Assembly (NCBI GenBank): GCA_913030615.1
Contig: CAJWCW010000003.1
Span: forward strand, 1-40,040
DNA length: 40,040 bases
DNA from: an uncultured Gammaproteobacteria bacterium
GTDB taxonomy: Bacteria > Pseudomonadota > Gammaproteobacteria > Pseudomonadales > Azotimanducaceae
Direction of reading: 5' to 3'
The notes below the pieces were generated by a model. It was not told the DNA's origin and made no database searches. It saw nothing but the letters and a program-made list of their open reading frames with translations. The stretch's first letter is position 1. Each line of letters begins with the position of its first letter. A program made the translations under genes and the position numbers. Positions 34,062 to 40,040 of the stretch are shown in pieces.

Positions 34062-34934
34062 TTAATCCAAATCCATCAGTCTTCGGTATTGACGCAAGTG
34101 ACGCCGTGAAGACAACTGGTCACCTCGAATTTCATAGATACGCGCCAGGTTGTAATGCGCGTCGGCAACAGACAGTGCTTTTCGATAAAACTTGACCGCG
34201 AGATCAATCTCGTCAAGTTCGTCGAACACCGTCCCCATGTTGTAGTGAGCTAGTTGATGGGAAGGCGTTGTTTCGAGCGCACGATGATAGTGCTGTTTTG
34301 CGCGTTTTAGGTCACCTCGTAGTTGACACAGACGTCCAAGATTGACGTGCGCATCGGCGTTCTTTGGATCCAAGTTGATTGCTTGCTGGTACGCATCAGG
34401 AGCCTTCTCAGGATCAACTTCTTCGAGCTCAAGCCCGAGGTTGTACCAATCGTCGCTATCGAGTTCATCAAAAGACTGCTTGGCGCGGTCGCCACGGTGT
34501 GCCATCGAAGCAACGTTGTCAGCCGGTTCGGCTGCCGCAAAATTCAATAGACCTTGCCCCGTTTGGGCGTCCCAGATGCCTTGACATTCACGAAGAACGA
34601 CGTTGTCGCCGTCGGCATAAATTGGAAGCGAGGAAAGCGTTCGTTCATCCGTGACCCTTCGACACAACTTCGACAAAACGGAAAAGGTCCGCCGTACTTT
34701 CACATCGGCATCAAGCAAACGGCGCGCCGTCCGAAGTAAAACTAAATCTTGGAATCCGAACCGATACTCGTACCGATCACCTCGCTCGGGCTCGATAAGA
34801 CCCCGTTCAACGAAGTGCCTAATTTGGCGCAAAGGTAGTCCGGTAAGTCCCGCTACTTGGCGCGTGGTATAACGGTGGTCAGATCCGCGCCGATCAGTCT
34901 CGCTTTTTTGAGGCGCTACGAACAAGTCCGACAT
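34062..34934 (-). CDS. MerR-type HTH and TPR fusion protein
   Basis: A 290-residue protein with an N-terminal MerR-like winged-helix domain (~20-90: YTTRQVAGLTGLPLRQIRHFVERGLIEPERG) and C-terminal tetratricopeptide repeats (~160-285: DDWYNLGLELEEVDPEKAPDAYQQAINLDPKNADAHVNLGRL, then two or three more). The central part has no dimerising helix with metal-binding Cys, so it is not a classical metal sensor. It has GGGAG four bases before ATG 34934 and a good promoter upstream. It precedes the M48-TerB peptidase gene by 15 bases. It may be a regulator that binds a protein partner through the TPRs, perhaps the peptidase or its substrates; this is inference. Confidence 0.83.
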   Translation of the reverse strand: MSDLFVAPQKSETDRRGSDHRYTTRQVAGLTGLPLRQIRHFVERGLIEPERGDRYEYRFGFQDLVLLRTARRLLDADVKVRRTFSVLSKLCRRVTDERTLSSLPIYADGDNVVLRECQGIWDAQTGQGLLNFAAAEPADNVASMAHRGDRAKQSFDELDSDDWYNLGLELEEVDPEKAPDAYQQAINLDPKNADAHVNLGRLCQLRGDLKRAKQHYHRALETTPSHQLAHYNMGTVFDELDEIDLAVKFYRKALSVADAHYNLARIYEIRGDQLSSRRHLRQYRRLMDLD

Positions 34935-35065
34935 GGCACTCCCGACACTCGCCTGGTCTGGTCAGCCTTCGGTAGATCCGTCCCGACGTCACAACCCACT
35001 AACAGCCCAATTCCTTGCGGCCGTCAAACACCATCGCTTTTCTGGATTGCGCTTCGGTTCTGGAG

Positions 35066-35094
35066 AATATAGCCGGTAACTCGTCAGCCCTCAA
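35066..35094 (-). promoter_or_regulatory. Sigma70-like promoter of the MerR-TPR/M48 operon
   Basis: On minus, TTGAGG (35094-35089), 17 bases, then TATATT (35071-35066), five of six matches at -10. The predicted leader to the ATG at 34934 is about 125 bases, long enough for regulation, but I see no riboswitch-like structure in it. Confidence 0.5.
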
Positions 35095-35127
35095 CAGGCG
35101 CCTTCGCGTAACTCAGAAATTCATCCG

Positions 35128-35616
35128 TTATTCCGCTGTCGCGGTCTTCCGGTTCCATGAACGCATGATCGTACCGGTAAATCGCTTGGCTCGAATCGCG
35201 TGGCCGAGAGCGGCAACCTGGTCGTTATCGACTTCATAGATCACACGAATCCCGCACACTGGAGTAACGGCGACGCGTTCGCTCCCCGCCATGAACCCTC
35301 GAAACGAATCGCCTCTACAAATACGGCCACGGCGTTGCTGAAAGTCCAGCAAGTGCTCGTTACGCAGACCGCGGCAGCGCTGATAGGTCTGAGCAATCCA
35401 CGAGCGGTTGCCCAACCCCCGCATCAGCAGCGTACTTTCATCTAGCACTTCGATGCGCCTGGTGGTTCGCATGGTCAAGCACCGCACGGACGCGCCATAC
35501 GCTTCAGCGGGAAGAGGTTCGGCTAGTATCGCTTCCAACGATTCTTCGGCGGCCATATCTGCGCAGGTGCTAAGAAGTACCACCATCGAAAAAAAGATCG
35601 AACGATGCCTGATCAT
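35128..35616 (-). CDS. Secreted DUF6491-like protein
   Basis: A 162-residue protein from ATG 35616 with a signal peptide (IRHRSIFFSMVVLLSTCADMAAEE). The mature part has the pattern CLTMRTTRRIEVLDESTLLMRGLGNRSWIAQTYQRCRGL..F...RICRGD, that is, a Cys, a strand with VLD, and a later C.GL and C..D, which resembles the DUF6491 family of proteobacterial periplasmic proteins; function unknown. The four Cys (in CLTM, CRGL, ICRG, VCGI) may form disulfides, perhaps with the DsbA-like protein. An in-frame Met at 35673 adds 19 residues without hydrophobic character, so I prefer 35616, although its AGGA is too close to be ideal. Confidence 0.75.
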   Translation of the reverse strand: MIRHRSIFFSMVVLLSTCADMAAEESLEAILAEPLPAEAYGASVRCLTMRTTRRIEVLDESTLLMRGLGNRSWIAQTYQRCRGLRNEHLLDFQQRRGRICRGDSFRGFMAGSERVAVTPVCGIRVIYEVDNDQVAALGHAIRAKRFTGTIMRSWNRKTATAE

Positions 35617-35700
35617 TCCTCGATGGTACGCCACGTTCGACGCACATCTAACCCCGGATTCATCACCTACCATACGATTTCATCCATCGGCCAGTCCTGA

Positions 35701-35724
35701 AAAGCTTGCCGATTGACGAGCTTT
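35701..35724 (-). terminator. Possible terminator after the M32 carboxypeptidase gene
   Basis: AAAGCTTG (35701-35708) and CGAGCTTT (35717-35724) can form an eight-pair stem with one G-U pair, and on the minus strand the stem is followed by UUC. It sits about 80 bases downstream of the M32 stop. Stem is AT-rich, so confidence is low. Confidence 0.3.
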
Positions 35725-35802
35725 CGCCTTGACGTCAACGACGTCTCGCACGCTGTCGACATCCGCGCCGAAGGCTCTCCGCAAGTGTTGGGGTAGAACG
35801 AT

Positions 35803-37290
35803 TTAGTCGAGATAGCGACTTTCTAAATGAACTTTAAACGCTTGTGCACTTAGCGGTTCCCCTGTGATTTTTTCGATCAGAGGTCCGGTCGCTAAAAGAC
35901 GGCCCTGAGAATGGACCTGATGGCGTAACCAGCCAACCAAACTACCAAATTCTCCGTGGGCAATTAAACCGGGTAAATCATCGATGGCTTCCATCGCAGA
36001 CTTAAACAGCTGCGCTGCGGCGAGCGCGCCAAGGGTATAGGTCGGAAAATAGCCGATCGCACCGGAAAACCAATGCACGTCTTGCATACAACCGTCTGCA
36101 TCGTTTCCCTCGGTATCCAATCCAAGGTAAGACTGCATTTTTTCGTTCCAGGCATCGGGAATATCGGCGGGATCAAGATTGCCAGCTACTAGCGCTTTTT
36201 CGAGCTCATAACGCAAAATCACGTGCATGGGGTAAGTGGCTTCGTCCGCGTCGACGCGTATAAAACCACGCCCCACTTTCCTAACGTGCTGCAGCAGATT
36301 GTCTGCAGACCATTCTGCCGATTCATTACCACCACCAAAAGCGTCGCGAATATGCGGCGCCGCGAACGCGATAAAGTCAGGGCTCCGACACACCTGCATT
36401 TCCATGAACAGCGATTGACTCTCGTGCAAGGCCATGCCGCCAGAACCACCCACCGGTTGAGTGCGCCACAAGGACGGTAGACCCTGCTCGTAGAGAGCAT
36501 GACCGGTTTCGTGCAATACGCCAAACAACGACTCGAGAAAATTGTTTTCGTTATAGCGCGTGGTGATACGCGTATCGTCTGGCACACCTCCACAGAACGG
36601 GTGATGACTGACGTCGAGTCGGCCGTGCTCGAAATCGAATCCTAACCGCGTCATCATCACCCGCCCGAGATTCGCCTGACGGTCTTCGGCAAAGGGACCT
36701 TCAATCGGAATCGCGGGTTCTTGTCTGGCTAGAATGGAATCGATACAACCCGGAAGAAAATCCAATAAGACACGGAACAGTGGATCAACATCGGCTTGCC
36801 GTAATCCGGGTTCGTATATGTCCAAAAGAGCGTCGTAGAGTTCCAAGCCCTTCGCTTCAGCAAGACACTGTGCCCGATGCCTCGTTAGATTTACGACCTC
36901 GCTTAATAAAGGAAGTATGCCGTTGAAATCATTTGCGGCACGGAGCTGCCGCCAGCGTTGCTCACAAATTGACGTTGCTTTTGAGTACGCCGTTACGAGA
37001 TCTGCTGGGACTGCCATGGCTGCGTCGAAAGATCGCTCCATCTCTCGTACGTTTGCCCGTTGCCATGCCTCCAGCGGTTCGTCAGCCGTTGCGTGGATAA
37101 GGTCGGCTATTTCTGGCGCGGAAAGTTCACCGTGTAGTACGCCGTTTAGTGTTGCCAACGCCTCTGCGCGCGCGACCCCGCCGCCGGGCGGCATGACCGC
37201 AGCATCATCCCAAGACAACATCGCAACCGCGTGGTTTAGATTGTTGATCTTGCTAAACCGAGCTTCCAGCGTTTCGTAATGCATCAACAT
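35803..37290 (-). CDS. M32 family metallocarboxypeptidase (Taq carboxypeptidase type)
   Basis: Cytoplasmic zinc carboxypeptidase of about 495 residues from ATG 37290, the normal length for M32. The HExxH motif is in FGVLHETGHALYEQGLP (~258), with ESQSLFMEMQVCRS downstream giving the third ligand Glu. SHHPFCGGVPDDTRITTRYNE and YPMHVILRYELEKALV are other family landmarks; the sequence starts YETLEARFSKINNLNHAVAMLSWD, as expected. The frame remains open to ATG 37383, adding 31 residues that look unrelated. It trims C-terminal residues from peptides. It is divergent from an APC permease; the pair could jointly process and import amino acids. Confidence 0.93.
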   Translation of the reverse strand: MLMHYETLEARFSKINNLNHAVAMLSWDDAAVMPPGGGVARAEALATLNGVLHGELSAPEIADLIHATADEPLEAWQRANVREMERSFDAAMAVPADLVTAYSKATSICEQRWRQLRAANDFNGILPLLSEVVNLTRHRAQCLAEAKGLELYDALLDIYEPGLRQADVDPLFRVLLDFLPGCIDSILARQEPAIPIEGPFAEDRQANLGRVMMTRLGFDFEHGRLDVSHHPFCGGVPDDTRITTRYNENNFLESLFGVLHETGHALYEQGLPSLWRTQPVGGSGGMALHESQSLFMEMQVCRSPDFIAFAAPHIRDAFGGGNESAEWSADNLLQHVRKVGRGFIRVDADEATYPMHVILRYELEKALVAGNLDPADIPDAWNEKMQSYLGLDTEGNDADGCMQDVHWFSGAIGYFPTYTLGALAAAQLFKSAMEAIDDLPGLIAHGEFGSLVGWLRHQVHSQGRLLATGPLIEKITGEPLSAQAFKVHLESRYLD

Positions 37291-37462
37291 GTCCCATCGG
37301 CGCGAGTGATCGCTAGTATACGGTGCGAGGGGCAGCTGCTCGTTGGCCCCATACACATTAACCGCAGAGGTCCTTTCAGGCATTTACCAGAGGAGAAAAT
37401 CTTACAGCCTTGCAGTCGAGTCCTCGCGACTAACGTAACCAACACGTTTTGATCCGAAGGAC

Positions 37463-37486
37463 GGTGAATCCTCTGCGCAATTCACC
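37463..37486. promoter_or_regulatory. Inverted repeat (candidate operator) between M32 and APC genes
   Basis: GGTGAAT (37463-37469), ten bases, ATTCACC (37480-37486): a perfect seven-base dyad in the divergent region. Centres are 17 bases apart, suitable for a dimeric repressor. Confidence 0.4.
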
Positions 37487-37557
37487 TGCCCTAGCGTTTA
37501 TCGGGAGAGCGTGCTCAGATTAGGACCGTGTTGCCTCAATCCCAAGGCACCTAAAGT

Positions 37558-38865
37558 TTGGACACCGAAACTCACTACAGTCGTCGAACCGCAATGACTT
37601 TAGTCATCGCCAGCATGGTGGGAACCGGAGTCTTCACTAGCCTCGGGTTTCAGCTCGAGGAGATTCAGTCCGGCTTCGTATTACTCCTGCTCTGGGTCGT
37701 CGGTGGCATCGTCGCCCTCGCCGGGGCGGTCAGCTATGCCGAGCTGGGTGCTGTACTGCCCCGTTCGGGGGGTGAATACAACTTTTTGGCTCGGATATAC
37801 CATCCCGCGGCCGGTTTCGTTTCCGGCTGTATCTCAACCATTATGGGATTTTCAGCACCGTCTGCGCTCGTCGCAATAACCTTTGGCAGCTATGTAGCAA
37901 GCGCCTTCCCAGGCCAATCTCCAACGCTATGGGCCGTCGGTTTGATTCTCGCCTTAACAGGCTTTCATACGACGACGCGCCGCGCCGGTGCCCGCGTCCA
38001 AAGAGCAACGACTTTCGTGAAGATTGCGTTGATCGTTTCATTTTGCGTAGCTGCGTGGTTTTGGGTACCCGTCATCCAACCGATCAATTTCTCACCCTCC
38101 CTGGATCAGCTGCCGCTGATAACCAGCGGCGCTTTCGCAGTCGCCCTCATTTACGTGTACTACGCCTATACCGGATGGAACTCCGTCACCTACATGATGG
38201 ACGAATTTGAAAAACCCGGGGAAATGTTATCGCGTGTAATGGGCAACGGAACACTGATCGTGTTGTGCCTCTACCTGCTCCTTAATTTCACATTCCTAGT
38301 GACGACGCCCATAGATCTTATGGTCGGTCGGGTTGAAATCGGCTACGTCTCGGCAAACTACGTTTTTGGTCGTAACGGTGCTGCATTAATGGGCGTCATG
38401 TTGGCTGTGCTCCTTATCTCAACACTGAGCGCTCTGACGCTCGCCGGGCCTCGAGTGATCCTGGTGCTAGGCCAGGACTTCAGCAAACTGCGGTTCTTCG
38501 CAAGAACCAATCAGGCTGGCGTACCCTTCATCGCCGTGCTAACTCAGTCCGCACTATCGCTCATATTTATTGCGACGGCGTCGTTCGACTTTATTCTCGT
38601 ATTCGCCGGCTTCGCCCTCGGTCTAAATAGTTTCGTGACGGTATTGGGAGTCTTCATCCTGCGGTGGCAAGGACGGGCTCCTGGTCCCGAGTATCAAATC
38701 CCTTTTTATCCGTTACCGCCCTTGTTATTTCTAGCGCTGACGGGCTGGACACTGATTCACATTATGAGCTTACGCCCTGCAGAAGCATGGGCTTCGCTGG
38801 CGGTAATTGCGATCGCCACAATCCTGTACGCGGTTCTGCGGGATAAACGCCCACCCACACCCTAG
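37558..38865 (+). CDS. APC family amino acid permease
   Basis: A 435-residue inner-membrane transporter with about 12 hydrophobic helices. The first helix contains IASMVGTGVFTSLGF, where the G-S/T-G-V/I-F motif unwinds to bind the amino acid backbone; GAVSYAELGAVLPRSGGEYNFL is the next conserved APC segment. The frame is closed by a TAA just upstream, so translation starts at TTG 37558 (AAGG about ten bases before) or at the ATG 12 codons later, which would shorten the start of helix 1; I prefer TTG. Substrate is unknown. Its TAG stop overlaps that of the convergent CoA-transferase in CTAG (38862-38865). Confidence 0.9.
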   Translation: MDTETHYSRRTAMTLVIASMVGTGVFTSLGFQLEEIQSGFVLLLLWVVGGIVALAGAVSYAELGAVLPRSGGEYNFLARIYHPAAGFVSGCISTIMGFSAPSALVAITFGSYVASAFPGQSPTLWAVGLILALTGFHTTTRRAGARVQRATTFVKIALIVSFCVAAWFWVPVIQPINFSPSLDQLPLITSGAFAVALIYVYYAYTGWNSVTYMMDEFEKPGEMLSRVMGNGTLIVLCLYLLLNFTFLVTTPIDLMVGRVEIGYVSANYVFGRNGAALMGVMLAVLLISTLSALTLAGPRVILVLGQDFSKLRFFARTNQAGVPFIAVLTQSALSLIFIATASFDFILVFAGFALGLNSFVTVLGVFILRWQGRAPGPEYQIPFYPLPPLLFLALTGWTLIHIMSLRPAEAWASLAVIAIATILYAVLRDKRPPTP

Positions 38866-40040
38866 GTCGACGACCCAGCCGCTAACTGAAAGTCGCCAAT
38901 CACACCGTCCGCGATCAAACCATCGATTTCGGCGTTGCTAAATCCAAGTTCACTCATAATCGCCCGCGTATGCTCCCCGTGGTGTGGCGCCCCGAGGCGT
39001 ATCTCGGTCGGCGTCGCTTCGAAACGGGCTGCGTTACGCGCTTGTCGCAAACGACCCACATGAGGGTGTTCCGTTTCCACCACGATTCCGCTCGCCTCAA
39101 CCTGCGGATGATGAATCATTTCATGTCGTTTAAGCACCGGCGCACACGGGACACCCGCGGAGTCTAGAATTTCAAGCCACTCGTCCGCGTTTTTTTCAAG
39201 GAGTGCCTCTTGCGTTAATTCCAAGCGCTCGTTGGCATAGCGATCACGACCCGCCGCGGTCTTAAAGCGATCATCTTCAAGCCACTCTGGATAGCCAACC
39301 GCTTTGCAAAGACCCCGCCACTGTTCGTCGCTCATGACCGAAACACTGATGTAGTCGGACTTCGTTTCGTAAATTAAGTCAATAAAGGTTGCGGCCCTCG
39401 CGGAACTAACTTCTTTACCCACAAACGTTTGTCCACCCATGTCCGAGGACCACATAAACGCAACGACCGCATCAAGCATGGACAATCGTACATGTTGTCC
39501 TTGTCCAGTACGGCCACGTGCAACCAGCGCCGCCGTGACCGCTTGTGCTGCGGTGATGCCCGTCAACTTATCGGGCAAAATCGTCCGGATAAGCCGAGGC
39601 CTCGCTTGATCTGATCCAGCCTGGACACTGGCGAGACCTGAGATGGCTTGAATGATCGGGTCGTAAACAGGCTTATGCGCATACGGTCCGGACTCTCCCC
39701 AACCACTCATGGACACATAAATTAGTCCGGGGTTAACGGTCCGAAGTTGTGGCTCATCAATCCCGAGCCGGGACATCACGCCAGGACGAAAGTTTTGGAC
39801 AAACACATCGGCGTCTTTTGTGAGTTTCAACATCAATTCGCGACCAGCTTCCACTTTCACATCCACGGAAAGCGAGCGCTTGTTTCGATTGTTGTTCAAG
39901 AACGCCGTGGAAAAGTGACGCTGACCATCTCCTGCGCGCCGAACATAATCGCTCCGTATTGGCGCTTCAATCTTAATAACATCTGCACCTTGATCGGCAA
40001 GAATCATGGTGGCATATGGACCTGCAATCATCGTCGTGAA
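38862..40040 (-). CDS. CaiB/BaiF class III CoA-transferase (partial, N-terminus beyond right edge)
   Basis: Single-domain family III CoA-transferase, 389 codons to the Met at 40031 plus three open codons to the edge. The sequence TTMIAGPYATMILADQGADVIKIE is internal to the family N-terminus, so the true start lies just outside the window. VFVQNFRPGVMSRLGID, YVSMSGWGESGPYAHKP and ILPDKLTGITAAQAVTAALVARGRTGQGQ are clear, the last one with the catalytic Asp (LPDKLTG). GAPHHGEHTRAIMSELGFSNAEIDGL closes the protein, as usual. It moves CoA between carboxylic acids in the cytoplasm; donor and acceptor are unknown. It is a separate gene from the tandem CoA-transferase at 10645-12972. Confidence 0.93.
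   Translation of the reverse strand, partial: FTTMIAGPYATMILADQGADVIKIEAPIRSDYVRRAGDGQRHFSTAFLNNNRNKRSLSVDVKVEAGRELMLKLTKDADVFVQNFRPGVMSRLGIDEPQLRTVNPGLIYVSMSGWGESGPYAHKPVYDPIIQAISGLASVQAGSDQARPRLIRTILPDKLTGITAAQAVTAALVARGRTGQGQHVRLSMLDAVVAFMWSSDMGGQTFVGKEVSSARAATFIDLIYETKSDYISVSVMSDEQWRGLCKAVGYPEWLEDDRFKTAAGRDRYANERLELTQEALLEKNADEWLEILDSAGVPCAPVLKRHEMIHHPQVEASGIVVETEHPHVGRLRQARNAARFEATPTEIRLGAPHHGEHTRAIMSELGFSNAEIDGLIADGVIGDFQLAAGSST

Noticed and set aside
1-40040. Search for tRNA, rRNA, CRISPR repeats, transposases, integrases, toxin-antitoxin and phage-defence genes
   Set aside because: None could be supported; the window reads as ordinary metabolic and envelope chromosome.

Overview
The window looks like chromosomal DNA of an uncultured, Gram-negative, gammaproteobacterium-like heterotroph (an inference, not a species call). 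The evidence is an LpxL/HtrB-type lipid A acyltransferase, a PBP1B with an overlapping TPR lipoprotein of the LpoP kind, a periplasmic SLT transglycosylase, a DsbA-like thioredoxin-fold protein and a DUF6491-like secreted protein. GC content is roughly 50-55% by eye. Genes are packed tightly, with many 4-base ATGA/GTGA overlaps and convergent neighbours that share stop-codon bases. I see no tRNA, rRNA, CRISPR array, insertion sequence, integrase or phage gene, so nothing suggests a recent mobile island. No stretch longer than about 255 bases lacks a gene.

Layout. 1-4651 (minus): a partial SDR and a heterodimeric ABC exporter with one degenerate ATP site. 4734-9128: a sugar-catabolism block with a TIM-barrel isomerase and a Gfo/Idh/MocA dehydrogenase on minus, divergent from a second TIM-barrel isomerase overlapped by a PLP aminotransferase. 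9150-15169 (minus): a lipoprotein, a fatty-acid desaturase, a tandem (fused) class III CoA-transferase, an MhpD-like hydratase and an ACAD10/11-type acyl-CoA dehydrogenase. 15319-19477: two metallo-beta-lactamase-fold hydrolases, a small membrane protein and a FATP-type acyl-CoA synthetase. 19517-22793: lipid A acyltransferase, aldose 1-epimerase, YihX-like HAD phosphatase and lytic transglycosylase. 23013-28992: a flavin/F420-type block with a PPOX-fold protein, three LLM-class oxidoreductases, a histidine phosphatase, a hotdog thioesterase and an ACAD11-like APH-fold kinase. 29096-32828: envelope redox and wall synthesis (glutaredoxin, DsbA-like, PBP1B, LpoP-like). 32844-34934 (minus): a MerR-HTH/TPR protein followed by a soluble M48 peptidase carrying a TerB-like domain. 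35128-40040: DUF6491-like protein, M32 carboxypeptidase, APC permease and a partial CaiB/BaiF CoA-transferase.

How the genes fit together. Much of the window serves acyl-CoA chemistry (two CoA-transferase genes, acyl-CoA synthetase, acyl-CoA dehydrogenase, thioesterase, hydratase) and oxidation of unusual substrates (LLM enzymes, SDR). A kinase and a dehydrogenase that both resemble halves of mammalian ACAD10/11 suggest a 4-hydroxyacyl-CoA route. A second theme is envelope maintenance. The least familiar unit is the MerR-TPR plus M48-TerB pair, which I consider the best candidate here for an uncharacterised system. Several divergent intergenic regions contain exact short repeats or back-to-back -10 boxes very close to start codons, which suggest local regulation and possibly leaderless mRNAs.
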